Below are positions 47,395-59,936 of a DNA stretch of 64,000 nucleotides, piece after piece. The stretch spans positions 39,546,254 through 39,610,253 of the forward strand of contig CM018035.1 of the NCBI GenBank assembly GCA_008638375.1. The letters are read 5' to 3'. The position numbers and the translations under genes are program-made. The stretch is from Nyssa sinensis (Eukaryota; Streptophyta; Magnoliopsida; Cornales; Nyssaceae). The notes beneath the pieces were generated by a model. The model did no database searches. It was not told the origin of the DNA and was given only the letters and a program-made list of their open reading frames with translations. Position 1 is the stretch's first letter; every line of letters begins with the position of its first letter.

Positions 47395-47622
47395 ATTATA
47401 ATATTAATTAATTAATTTAAAAATAGCAAAATGACCCAAAGTTCAAATGAAACAAGTTATTAGTGCATTTTGACTATCTCGGACATTCTAAGACCAATGG
47501 TGAGGTCCGTTTTACTAAACGAGGTCCCAAAAAATAAAAGACACGTAAAATTACAAAGTGACCATTTTACCCTTTTTAGCACAAATGTCTGAATTGAGTT
47601 TCGCGAAATCCTAAACCGACTT
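47395..47622 (+). mobile_element. L11 part 2
   Basis: Continues L11 between L12 and the Tekay-like element; carries the shared block and ends in the target site gactt (47618-47622). Confidence 0.8.
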
Positions 47623-50156
47623 TGTCACGCCCCGAATTCTGACCGAACCCGAGGCGCGACTGACGAGACAGAAAGTAAAATAAATAAAAGGACAAAAGTA
47701 ATTAAATTCACTAAACATGCGTCCATCATCATCCATACATAAAATAACATCGAATACATTGTTCATAAGTCATTCGGGCTTAAGCCCTTACATAACAAAA
47801 TACAAGTCTCATGGATCACAAATGTATCACGTGCTTCGCCCTATCAGGGCATCACTGAGTCTCACGTGGTTGGAGGATCCTCATCTAAAAATGTTGCCCA
47901 CGAATGGGTCAGCACAACTGCTGGTATGATGAAATGCTAATGCCAGAAATAAAGCTAAGGCGTGGCATGTGCAAAGTGTACATTTATTTCTAAATGACAT
48001 TCAAGTATCGCAGTAATATATATGAATAGTATGCGTGACACACCCATGCACAACTCTATGCCACACCCATGTCTCGTTTACGGGTACTCCCCGATGGCTC
48101 GAAGTACCAATGCAATGGCCAATTTTGGGTTTTTCACCACAGGATCTACACCCTCATAATGCAAAGCACCATGTGCTTACCCACACCATGTTCTCAAAGG
48201 ATTCATCATATGCCAATATGCTGATGCAATCTCAATGAAACATGATTTCCACAATATGACATACTCGAACAGTACTAAATAAATCACCAGTCAGTTTCAT
48301 ATACATGCATATCTCACGTGTTGATACATCATAATTCATGTTCATTCATTTTATCAAACTTGCAAGTAACACATAGCATGTGAACAACTAATTCCAAATA
48401 ATCAGATAAACACATTACAAATAAATACATACAGCATCCCAGTCATTCACAAACATTCCTAACTTAACTTCATTTCTAACACAAGCAAAACAACATACCT
48501 GAAGGGTCAGTCACAACCCTAAGAAGATCGTGCACTATATGTAACTGAACCGGCGGATGAAAATGCAGGAGATCAGATCGCCCCCTCCTGTCCTGTCAGT
48601 GTCCCTAAAAGTAGAAATTACAACTCAGTCTATTGTTATTTGAATTTATGCTATTCATCAAATTTTATGTCTTTGATTCATAAGTTTCTATTCTGCTAAA
48701 TTAAGCTCTACCATTGGTTCTAGGACGTTGAAGAAAATAAGTTTAGGTTCTCGTAGAACTCAATTCGGACACCGGGGTTCAAAAGGGCAAAACGGTCATT
48801 TTGCACTTTACACGTGTCCTTATATTTTGTGACCTATTTTCACAAATCGGACTCCACGGTTGAGTCCGGAATGTTCGAGATAATAAAATTTTACTATTTG
48901 TTTACCTAATTCGGAGTTCGTTTGACTGTGTTTCAATCTAGGGGCATTTTGGTAATTTTAAAGGTTACTGCGGTTCTTTTATTTTTTGGGACCCCGTCTC
49001 GTAAAACAGACCTCATCATTGGTCTCAGAAGGGTCGAGATAGTCAAAATACACTAATGACTTGTCCCATTTGGACTCCGGGATATTTTTGAATATTTAAT
49101 TAATTAAATTAATTAAATTAATTAATTTAATTAATATTTTATTAATAATTTAATCAGGTGGGTAAAAGTGAAATTTCTAACAGTTGGGGGGTCAATTTGT
49201 AATTTCTGAAAGTTCTGGGTTAAAGTTCAAATTCCAAAAGGTTCAAGGTTCAAATTGAAATTAGTTTAATTTGCTATTCTCAATTAGGTTAACCAAACAG
49301 GGGCTAATCCGAGAACAGGGATAGGATATCCCTGTTTCAATTTAATTCCAATTTCCTAATTTCTTATCCTTGCAACCAAACGGGCCAAATTAGGTTTTTA
49401 ATTTAAAACAGTAGGCCGACACGTGGCAGGGGCGGTCCACACCCGCCCGAACCGGACCCGACCCGAACCGGACCCGACCCGGAACAGTCCACCTTCGTCC
49501 CCGATTTTCCGGCGATGGACCAGTAGGGTTCCGGCGCCGGCGACCGATCTCCGGCGAGTTTTCTCAATTTTCAAGATGCTATTTTCTCCCCCTTTTCACG
49601 TAGATCACATCCCCAACCTCCATTTCCCTCAAAGCCTCCTCCATCTCCACGAAATAGAGGGTCAAACCCTCGGTCAACTCTCCGGCCAACTCCTCCCCTT
49701 TCATTTTTGTCACTGTTTGGTCACGGGTTTCCTCCCATTTTCATCCTAAAGGCTTCCTGTGTTCAAGAGGAACACTTCCTCATGATCTTAGCAAGTTTTT
49801 AAACACAAAACCCTTAAAACCCGATTATTGCCCCCGACCTGTAACCCTCATTTTCTCTCTCATTTCTCAACCATTTCTTCTCATTCTTTTTGCAATTTAA
49901 TCCCTACATTATGCTCTCTAAGATCCTATAATTCAAATCAATTAAAAGGCTTTAAAAAAAATTGAAACAGAAGCAGCCCACTTACCAAAACTTTCGGTTG
50001 TTTCTCTCTCTAGCCGTGCCCTCTTCCACCTTCTTGCTCCGAGCCCAAACCAAGCTTCAACTCTCTCTCTCAGAACTCTATTTCTCTCTCTCACTTTCTG
50101 TTTCTTTCATTCTCTTCTCTTCCCACCCGAGACCACATCTATACACACACAAATCA

Positions 50157-50173
50157 CTCTCTCTCTCCTTGTC

Positions 50174-50234
<61 letters not shown>
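50157..50234 (+). repeat. (CT)n microsatellite in the 3' LTR
   Basis: About 60 bp longer than the matching tract in the 5' LTR (58383-58418). Arg-Glu open frames on the minus strand are its translation and not a gene. Confidence 0.95.
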
Positions 50235-50236
<2 letters not shown>

Positions 50237-50515
50237 AGACCAACTACCCCCTGGCCAAACCTGCACCTCCCACTCCCTGATTTCCACTCACACACACAAC
50301 CTCAACCCATGTTTGTTTGAGTGTGTTACACTCAAACTCATGCACACAAACACACGGCACACACACACACCACACCCACTGTTTTATACACATGTATATA
50401 TTTATATACACTTATACATTTACACATTTTATACACACACTCACATGTATACACATATACACAATAAATAATTTAAATTATATATATATACATATACACA
50501 TACATCCATCTCCAT

Positions 50516-50516
<1 letters not shown>

Positions 50517-50572
<56 letters not shown>
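50517..50572 (+). repeat. (TAA)n microsatellite in the 3' LTR
   Basis: About 18 units, against about five in the 5' LTR (58707-58722): slippage after insertion. Confidence 0.95.
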
Positions 50573-50573
<1 letters not shown>

Positions 50574-50623
50574 TTTACAAAGAATAAAAAAAAATAAAAA
50601 AAAAAAAATTTCATGTTATAACA

Positions 50624-50638
50624 TCCTTCCCTCCTTAC
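50624..50638 (-). other. Polypurine tract of the Tekay-like element
   Basis: Minus strand GTAAGGAGGGAAGGA directly before the 3' LTR: start site for plus-strand DNA synthesis. Confidence 0.9.
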
Positions 50639-50688
50639 AAAAATTTCGTCCCGAAATTTTAAAATAACATAAAACAGAAGAAAATACA

Positions 50689-53600
50689 TCACTGATCAAA
50701 CAACTCAGGGTATCTAACTCGAACCTCGGCCTCACGCTCCCAAGTAGCCTCCTTAACCCCATGGTGGTTCCAACGAACCTTGACCAAAGGGATGGTCCTG
50801 CCTCGCAAAACCTGGTCCCTCGAGTCCAATATCTCTACGGGTCTCTGGTCATAGGAAGCGTCCCCCTCTAACTGAAGATCTACCCAGTCAAGTACATGTG
50901 AGGGGTCGGGATGGTACTTCCTCAGCATAGATACATGGAAGACGTCATGAACTCCAGATAGCTGTGGTGGTAAGGCTAGCTTATAAGCCACCTCACCAAC
51001 CCTCCCAAGAATCTCAAAGGGGCCTATAAATCGTGGCGATAGCTTCCCACCGCGCCCAAATCTCCTCAAACCTCGTCTGGGAGATACCTTGAGGAACACA
51101 TGGTCCCCCACCTCAAATTCCAAGGACCGCTGCCTCCTATCTGCATAACTCCTCTAGCAGCTCTGAGCTGTCAACAGCCGCTGTCTGATCACCTGTATCT
51201 TGTCTGTGGTCTCACGAACAATATCAGGTCCTAAGGCAGCTGTCTCTCCCACCTCAGTCCAACATACCGGGGAACGGCACAGCCTACCATATAATGCCTC
51301 AAATGGTGCCATCTCTATGCTGGACTGGTAGCTGTTGTTGTAGGCAAACTCGACCAAGGCAAGGTGATCCTCCCAACTACCTCTAAAGTCCATGACACAG
51401 GCCCTGAGCATATCCTCCAAGATCTGAATAGTGCGCTCTGACTGGCCATCTGTCTGTGGGTGGAAGGCAGTACTAAACTGCAGCTGGGTCCCCAAGGCTG
51501 TCTGGAAGCTCTTCCAGAACCGTGCAGTGAAACGTGGGTCCCTGTCAAAAACTATGGATACCGGAACCCCATGTAGTCGCACTATCTCTCGAATGTACAA
51601 CCTGCTGAGGGCGTCTGATGAGTCAGTCACTCTGATCTGTAAGAAATGGGTGGACTTCGTCAGTCTGTCCACAATAACCCAAATCGCATCATGGCCCCTA
51701 GGAGACTTCGGAAGACCCATCACGAAATCCATGGTAACATGTTCCCACTTCCACTCGGCTACCGGTAATGGCTGTAACAAACCTCCAGGCCTCTGGTGCT
51801 CAGCCTTTACCTGCTGGCACGTGAGACACCTAGCCACAAACTGTGCTACATCTGCCTTCATCCCAGTCCACCAATATTGTCGGCGCAGATCATGATACAT
51901 CTTGGTGCCCCCTGGGTGCACCGCTAAGCGTGAATGGTGGAAATCCCTAAGGACATCAGTCCTAAGAGACTCGGGAACGAAGACTCTACCTCTGTATCTC
52001 AAACCAAGGTCAGAATGGACTGTCCATCCCTCAAATCCCTCAGGGCTAGCAATCCGTGCCCTAATCTGCTCGGCCTCAGTATCCAGCAACTGTGCCTCTA
52101 TAACTCTAGTCAGAAGGGTAGGCTGTACACACAAGCTGAACAAAGTGGCGTGTCCCTCAGACTCGGTAAGCTCTAAGTCAAACTCCCCAATAACTCCCAT
52201 CATCTCCCACTCTCTGATGGCTAGGCTGGCTAAGGTGCTGCTCGGTCTCCAACTGAGTGCATCAGCTACGACGTTGGCCTTCCCAGGATGGTACTGAAGG
52301 TCAAAGTCGTAGTCCTCTAGGTTCTCCATCCATCTCCTCTGTCGAAGGTTCAGATCCTTCTGTGTAAAGATATACCTGAGGCTCTTGTGGTCCGAGAACA
52401 CCTCAAATCTCACCCCATATAAATAGTGTCGCCAGCTCTTAAGAGCAAAAATGACGGCAGCCAACTCTAAATCGTGGGTGGGGTAGTTCTTCTCATGGCT
52501 CTTCAGTTGGCGAGAACCATAAGCTACTACCCGGCCTTCTTGCATCAATACACAACCCAGTCCCTCTCGGGAAGCATCACAGTACACTGTGTAACCTAGG
52601 CCTCCCTCGGGGATAATCAGGACTGGAGCTGAAGTCAATCTCCTCTTCAGCTCCTGAAATGACTGCTCACAGTCGTCGGTCCACTGAAATCTGACGCCCT
52701 TGCGCGTCAGCCGGGTCATCGGTGCGGCAAGGCGAGAAAATCCCTCTACAAAATGGCGGTAGTACCCTGCTAACCCCAAGAAACTCCGTATCTCAAATAC
52801 ATTCCTCGGCCTCTCCCAGCTCATAACAGAGTCGACCTTAGAAGGGTCAACAGACACTCCATTCCCAGATACCACGTGGCCCAAGAACTGTACCTCCTGG
52901 AGCCAGAACTCGCACTTGGAGAGCTTGGCAAACAGCCGGTGCTCTCTCAAGATCTGTAACACAGTCCGTAGGTGGAAAGCATGCTCATCCTCGGAAGGTG
53001 AGTAAATCAAAATGTCGTCCACAAACACCACCACGAACTGATCTATGTACTGGCCAAAGACACGGTGCATCAAGTCCATGAATGCTGCTGGGGCATTCGT
53101 CACACCAAATGGCATCACCACGAACTCAAAGTGACCATAGCGAGTGCGGAAGGCTGTCTTCGCTATGTCCTCCTCTCGCACTCTCAACTGGTGGTACCCA
53201 GATCGAAGATCAATCTTCGAGAAACATCTCGAACCTCTCAACTGATCAAACAAGTCATCGATCCTGGGTAATGGGTACTTGTTCTTAATAGTCACCCGGT
53301 TCAGCCTCCGGTAGTCCACACATAACCGCAACGTCCCGTCCTTCTTCTTCGTAAAGAGTGCTGAGGCACCCCAAGGAGAAGTGCTAGGACGGATGAACCC
53401 CTTACCCTGAAGGTCGGTCAGCTGCTCCCTCAGCTCTCTCAACTCTGCTGGAGCCATGCGGTATGGTGGGATAGATATGGGTACAGTACCGGGGATAAGC
53501 TCGATGGTAAACTCTACCTCCCGCCTCGGCGGCAAACTAGTCAAGCTGTCAGGAAAAACATCAAGAAACTCCTCTACCACCGGTGGTAACACAACCCCTG

Positions 53601-55626
53601 TAGCCTCACTATCCCCTGCAATCATACTAGCCAACATATAGCTATGGGCTCCCCAACTCCTAGTGTCGTACAAGGGTGGTACTAAAAAGTCTCCACGATC
53701 TCCCGTGAAATAAAAACAATCCCCCTCAGGAGTGCACACTATAACTCTCCCCCTGTAACAATCGATACTAGCCCAGAAAGTAAACAGCCAATCCATACCC
53801 AGAATAACATCGAAGCTAGTCATATCAAGCACAATAAAATCAAATCAGAGAGTACGGTCAGCTATCTCAAGTGAACAACCCCTACAGATCCTGGTCAATG
53901 TCACACTACCCCCAACAGGGGTATCAACAAGTAGCGGTGGATCCATCCGATCTATAGTCAATCCCAATGACATGGCCAATGCAGTGGATATAAAAGAATG
54001 CGATGCACCAGAGTCTATCAACACGCTAGCCCATGAACTGAACATAAGAAAGGTACCTCGCACCACTGATGGCCCAGCAGTAGAAGCCTCTAGGGTAGCG
54101 ACTGCGTACACTCTGCCCTGTACGGTCTGACCCTACCTGCCTCCCCCTTTCTGCCCCTGCTGTCCTCCCCCTCTCGGGGCTGGGGCTCTGACACTCAAGG
54201 CTGAGGATGCTGGCTGATAGTAAGGTGTCGGGGGTCTATAGCCTGACTGTGTCTGGGGTAAAGGCATCTGGGTGGGCTGGAAATAGTGGGACCTCGGTGC
54301 ACTCTGGGAAGTCTGCCCTTGAGGACAGTGGGCCTTGATATGGCCCGGCTGATGACAAGTATAGCACACTGGTGTGGCCCTCCAGGCCTGACTCTGAGAC
54401 TGGGATGGAAGTGGTAACTGGCTCGGTCCTGTCCCTGACCCCTGACTAGGATCTCTCTGTGGGCAATCAGCCATCCTGTGGCCAGGCTGTCCACACTGGT
54501 AGCATGTGATGGTCAGCTGTGGTGCCCCTCCTCGAGGAGTAATAGACACAGTGGGCTGGGGAGCTAAAAGCTGCGTAGGCCTCTGGGATGTAGATGGAGA
54601 AGAGGTACTGCCTCGGAACCTCTTCGGCGGCCTCCTACCAGAATGAGCTGGGACGGTCATAGTAGGCTGAGCTGGTGTAAGTGCTAGTGCTGTGGCTGGT
54701 CTGGTCTGAGTCCGGGACTCCCTGATCCCTCTGAGAGCTGCCAACTCCCTCTCTACCCTCGTGGCCCTGATCACAGCCTCCTCGTAAGTGTCAATGATGT
54801 GACCCGCCAGTCTATCCCTGATAGAGGTCTTCAGCCCCTCTAGAAAATGATAAACTCTCAGCTCCTCCACCCCAATAATGTGCGGGGCAAACCTGCCCAA
54901 TGCGGTAAACTGGGACTCATACTGTGTCACGGTCATGTCCCTCTATAGTAAGGTCTCAAACTCTCTCCTGAACCCGACCCTAGCAGTCGCTGGAAAGTAG
55001 TGGTCATTGAACATGGCCACAAATGCATCCCACCCCTCTCCGAATCTGCTAATCCTCCCCTCAGATACCTTCCACCACTGGCTCGCTAGCCCTGTAAACT
55101 GGAAGGTGGCACATCGGATCCTCAGGTGCGGCTCAACAATCCCTAGTGAGTCCAAGATCCTCACAATCTGATCCAGCCACTCCTCGGCCACCAAAGGATC
55201 AGGCTGTCCTGCAAATGACGGTGGCCTCATCCGCTGAAACGCCTTCATGACGAAGGTGTCTCTGGTCTCCCCACCAGCCGCTCTGGCCGCGGCACCGGCA
55301 GCCCTGGCCTCGGCATCAGCAGCCCTGGCCTCAGCATCAGTGGTCCGGGCCTCCTGCATAGCACGGAAGCACTCCTGTATAATGGTCGCCAAATCTCTGG
55401 CGCCAATAGTCTGCCCCACCTCCTCCACAGGGGCTGGAGCAACACCCTCCTCAGCTGCACCATGCTCAGGTGTGGCAGCCGGGGCAACAACCTCCTCAAC
55501 TATATCTGGAACATGGGCAGCATCTCTAGATCTGTCACGACGAGGCTGGGCAGCACCTCTATGTGCACCTCTACCCCTGCCCCGTCTGGGTGGTCTGCCT
55601 CTCGTAGGAGCTCGTCTAGGAGGCAT
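50689..55626 (-). pseudogene. gag-pol: gag-pol polyprotein of the Tekay-like element, four in-frame stops
   Basis: One frame of 1,646 codons on the minus strand, starting MPPRRAPTRG. Gag ~1-450 with an Ala-rich N-part and two CCHC knuckles (CYQCGQPGHRMADC ~374; CYTCHQPGHIKAHC ~420). Protease with IDSGASHSFIS (~537). RT with [14 protein letters not shown] and active site FVDDIL (~866). RNase H with YCDAS, DLELAA and SDHKSL. Integrase with HHCC finger (HHSRLAVHP.. CLTCQQ), then Asp in TMDFV (~1299), Asp in FDRDPRF (~1360), Glu in GQSERT (~1396). Chromodomain-like tail (VKVRWNHHGVKEATWE, ~1625). Stops: TAG 54943-54945, TAG 54133-54135, TGA 53845-53847, TAG 51154-51156; no frameshift. All catalytic residues remain. 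Each stop is one C-to-T change away from a sense codon. Gag and Pol are in one frame, as usual for this group. Confidence 0.95.
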
Positions 55627-55825
55627 ATCTACAAATCCAAGAGAAAAGAAACTTCAATATCACCTTGTTCACGTAATTACAATAAGGCATGCATCAAGAC
55701 ACATAATCACGTAGCACATAAAATCCTATCACATGCTGCTAACAGTTCACACTAAGTCTCATCCTTTTCTCTAGGGTCTCATGGTGTTAAACAACACCCC
55801 ACAGTCTCTAGGTATTCGAACCTAT

Positions 55826-55837
55826 GCTTTGATACCA
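55826..55837 (-). other. Primer-binding site, initiator-Met tRNA type
   Basis: Minus strand TGGTATCAAAGC, three bases after the 5' LTR; one mismatch to the usual plant initiator-Met primer site TGGTATCAGAGC. Confidence 0.9.
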
Positions 55838-55840
55838 CAT

Positions 55841-58771
55841 TGTCACGCCCCGAATTCTGACCGAACCCGAGGCGCCACTGACGAGATAGAAAGTAAAATA
55901 AATAAAAGGACAAAAGTAATTAAATTCACTAAACATGCGTCCATCATCATCCATACATAAAATAACATCGAATACATTGTTCATCAGTCATTCGGGCTTA
56001 AGCCCTTACATAACAAAATACAAGTCTCATGGATCACAAATGTATCACGTGCTTCGCCCTATCAGGGCATCACTGAGTCTCACGTGGCTGGAGGATCCTC
56101 ATCTGAAAATGTTGCCCACGAATGGGTCAGCACAACTGCTGGTATGATGAAATGCTAATGCCAAAAATAAAGCTAAGGCGTGGCATGTGCAAAGTGTACA
56201 TTTATTTCTAAATGACATTCAAGCATCGCAGTAATATATATGAATAGTATGCGTGACACACCCATGCACAACTCTATGCCACACCCATGTCTCATTTACG
56301 GGTACTCCCCGATGGCTCGAAGTACCAATGCAATGGCCAATTTTGGGTTTTTCACCACAGGATCTACACCCTCATAATGCAAAGCACCATGTGCTTACCC
56401 ACGCCATGTTCTCAAAGGATTCATCAGATGCCAATATGCTGATGCAATCTCAATGAAACATGATTTCCACAATATAACATACTCGAACAGTACTAAATAA
56501 ATCACCAGTCAGTTTCATATACATGCATATCTCACGTGTTGATACATCATAATTCATGTTCATTCATTTTATCAAACTTGCAAGTAACACATAGCATGTG
56601 AACAACCAATTCCAAATAATCAGATAAACACATTACAAATAAATACATACAGCATCCCAGTCATTCACAAACATTCCTAACTTAACTTCATTTCTAACAC
56701 TAGCAAAACAACATACCTGAAGGGTCAGTCACAACCCTAAGAAGATCATGCACTATATGTAACTGAACCGGCGGATGAAAATGCAGGAGATCAGATCGCC
56801 CCCTCCTGTCCTGTCAGTGTCCCTAAAAGTAGAAATTACAACTCAGTCTATTGTTATTTGAATTTATGCTATTCATCAAATTTTATGTCTTTGATTCATA
56901 AGTTTCTATTCTGCTAAATTAAGCTCTACCATTGGTTCTAGGACGTTGAAGAAAATAAGTTTAGGTTCTCGTAGAACTCAATTCGGACACCGGGGTTCAA
57001 AAGGGCAAAACGGTCATTTTGCACTTTACACGTGTCCTTATATTTCGTGACCTATTTTCACAAATCGGACTCCACGGTTGAGTCCGAAATGTTCGAGATA
57101 ATAAAATTTTACTATTTGTTTACCTAATTCGGAGTTCGTTTGACTGTGTTTCAATTTAGGGGCATTTTGGTAATTTTAAAAGTTACTGCGGTTCTTTTAT
57201 TTTTCGGGACCCCGTCTCGTAAAACGGACCTCACCATTGGTCTCAGAAGGGTCGAGATAGTCAAAATACACTAATGACTTGTCCCATTTGGACTCCGGAA
57301 TATTTTTGAATATTTAATTAATTAAATTAATTAAATTAAATAATTAATTAATTAATTTAATTAATATTTTATTAATAATTTAATCATGTGGGTAAAAGTG
57401 AAATTTCTAACAGTTGGGGGGTCAATTTGTAATTTTTGAAAGTTCTGGGTTAAGGTTCAAATTCCAAAAGGTTCAAGGTTCAAATTGAAATTAGTTTAAT
57501 TTGCTATTCTCAATTAGGTTAACCAAACAGGGGCTAATCCGAGAACAGGGATAGGATATCCCTGTTTCAATTTAATTCCAATTTCCTAATTTCTTATCCT
57601 TGCAACCAAACGGGCCAAATTAGGTTTTTAATTTAAAACAGTAGGCCGACACGTGGCAGGGGCGGTCCACACCCGCTCGAACCGGACCCGACCCGGAACA
57701 GTCCACCTTCGTCCCCGATTTTCCGGCGATGGACCAGTAGGGTTCCGGCGCCTTCTCCGGCGCCGGCGACCGATCTCCGGCGAGTTTTCTCAATTTTCAA
57801 GATGCTATTTTCTCCCCCTTTTCACGTAGATCACATCCCCAACCTCCATTTCCCTCAAAGCCTCCTCCATCTCCACGAAATAGAGGGTCAAACCCTCGGT
57901 CAACTCTCCGGCCAACTCCTCCCCTTTCATTTTTGTCACTGTTTGGTCACGGGTTTCCTCCCATTTTCATCCTAAAGGCTTCCTGTGTTCAAGAGGAACA
58001 CTTCCTCATGATCTTAGCAAGTTTTTAAACACAAAACCCTTAAAACCCGATTATTGCCCCCGACCTGTAACCCTCATTTTCTCTCTCATTTCTCAACCAT
58101 TTCTTCTCATTCTTTTTGCAATTTAATCCCTACATTATGCTCTCTAAGATCCTATAATTCAATTCAATTAAAGGCTTTAAAAAAAATTGAAACAGAAGCA
58201 GCCCACTTACCAAAACTTTCGGTTGTTTCTCTCTCTAGCCGTGCCCTCTTCCACCTTCTTGCTCCGAGCCCAAACCAAGCTTCAACTCTCTCTCTCAGAA
58301 CTCTATTTCTCTCTCTCACTTTCTGTTTCTTTCCTTCTCTTCTCTTCCCACCCGAGACCACATCTATACACACACAAATCACTCTCTCTCTCCTTATCAT
58401 TTCTCTCTCTCTCTCTCCAAGACCAACTACCCCTTGGCCAAACCTGCACCTCCCACTCCCTGATTTCCACTCACACACACAACCTCAACCCATGCTTGTT
58501 TGAGTGTTTTACACTCAAACTCATGCACACACACACACGGCACACACACACACCACACCCACTGTTTTACACATGTATATATTTATATACACTTATACAT
58601 TTACACATTTTATACACACACTCACATGTATACACATATACACAATAAATAATTTAAATTATATATATATATATATATACATATACACATACATCCATCT
58701 CCATTATAATAATAATAATAATATTTACAAAGAATAAAAAAAAATAAAAAAAAAAATTTCATGTTATAACA
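55841..58771 (-). repeat. 5' LTR of the Tekay-like element (2,931 bp)
   Basis: Pairs with 47623-50623; TG..CA ends. It lacks one copy of the G-rich repeat unit seen in the 3' LTR (57671-57698 against 49441-49492) and has an extra ttctccggcgcc insertion near 57749. It would drive transcription of gag-pol leftwards. Confidence 0.97.
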
Positions 58772-59282
58772 GACTTTCTTCAACGTTCTGAACTCAATTG
58801 TAGAGTCTAATTTAGTAAAAGAAAAACTTATAGTAAAGAGGCATAAAATTTGACGAATAGCATAAATTATGAAAAGGTAAACTGAGATATATTATCTATT
58901 TATGAATAGGTAATCCAAAGAGGAAGGAACGGTGACTTGATTTTATTGGAAAGAAAAGAAATAGTTTAAGAGGTAAGTAAATGTCTGATCTCTGCATGTG
59001 TTACATTCTCAGCCATGTCAACAGTCTTTCTTATATTATCTATTGTACTCCATACATACCAGAACATTTATTGAGTCCACATTGATATTGCTCTATCTTG
59101 TGGAAAGTGTTTATTGACTGTTATATATCTTGATCATGATGTCTGTATGCTCTGTACATAGGCCTCAAGGGACAAGACTCATGATCTCAGCAGCCTATCT
59201 TATATTGGCCTATTAAGGCAACAATTTCATTTCGCTGCTGAGATAGTGTTATTACATTTACTGTTTATGGGATTTAGCATAA
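58772..59282 (+). mobile_element. L11 part 3
   Basis: Starts with the GACTT duplication and continues the shared block of L11, then a conserved donor AGAG|GTAAGTAA at 58973. Ends in cataa (59278-59282), target site of L13. Confidence 0.82.
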
Positions 59283-59900
59283 TGTAACACCCTGATCTGA
59301 ATTAGGGATCTTTAAGCCGTTGATTATAAATTGGTGATCGAGACCTTAAGTAACGAGGTTGGTTTCAACCCCGACATGTGGACTTTTAGTAAAATTCTTG
59401 AAAACCCAAGACAACTGTACATCACTTTCATTACAGTCATCAACGTAAGAGTCTTGGAAAACCCAGGACGACTGTACATCACTTCGTTGCAGTCACCAAC
59501 CTATCTCTATTGATTCCGTAGTAATTATATGTTTAATATCCCGACCCAAAAATATCGGGTCACATGGCACGTATTAGGAGGTTATAAAAAATTAGTGTAA
59601 AGACTATACACTTAAGAGAATAATTAATTTTTAAAATAATTAATTTAATATAAGAAAATATTGGTCAATTATAATTAAATATGATGACACACACATACAC
59701 ACATTGAAGGTGTATTGTGTGTGTGTACATGTGGCCAAGTATGTATGCATGTGTGTATGTATATAAGAGAATAAAATATATATATATATATGTGTGTGTG
59801 TGTAAATATCTAAAGTGTGTGTACAGAATAGTGAAACTGTGTGTGTGTGTGTGTCGGATTGTGAAGAGTGTGTGTATGTCTTAGTGTGTTGGTGTGTGAG

Positions 59901-59936
<36 letters not shown>

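Larger units (their letters stand above)
47623..50623 (-). repeat. 3' LTR of the Tekay-like element (3,001 bp)
   Basis: Minus strand TGTTATAACATG.. to ..CGGGGCGTGACA. Longer than the 5' LTR mainly through a CT tract (50157-50234) and a TAA tract (50517-50572). Contains the shared block (48700-49070), a donor-like CAG|GTATGT (G at 48498), a G-rich tract (49441-49492) and the ggtact/agtacc inverted repeat (48083-48108). Confidence 0.97.
47623..58771 (-). mobile_element. Tekay/Del-like chromovirus, structurally complete, 11.15 kb
   Basis: Minus-strand element with perfect 5-bp target duplication GACTT (47618-47622, 58772-58776), two ~3 kb LTRs, a primer site, a single long gag-pol frame and a polypurine tract. 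The LTRs differ at perhaps 35-45 bases by eye, so it is the youngest full element here. Long LTRs, an initiator-Met-type primer site and the chromodomain-like tail support the Tekay/Del clade. It sits inside L11, whose two halves rejoin cleanly across it. Confidence 0.97.

Noticed and set aside
47717..48238. Two frames (70 and 67 codons) repeated almost identically at 55935-56456
   Set aside because: They are duplicated only because both LTRs of one recent element carry them; differences include non-synonymous changes and there is no recognisable domain.
50078..50295. Arg-Glu repeat frames
   Set aside because: Direct translation of the CT/GA microsatellite in the 3' LTR.
51431..53288. Plus-strand frames within the pol region
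   Set aside because: Shadows of the strongly supported minus-strand gag-pol frame.
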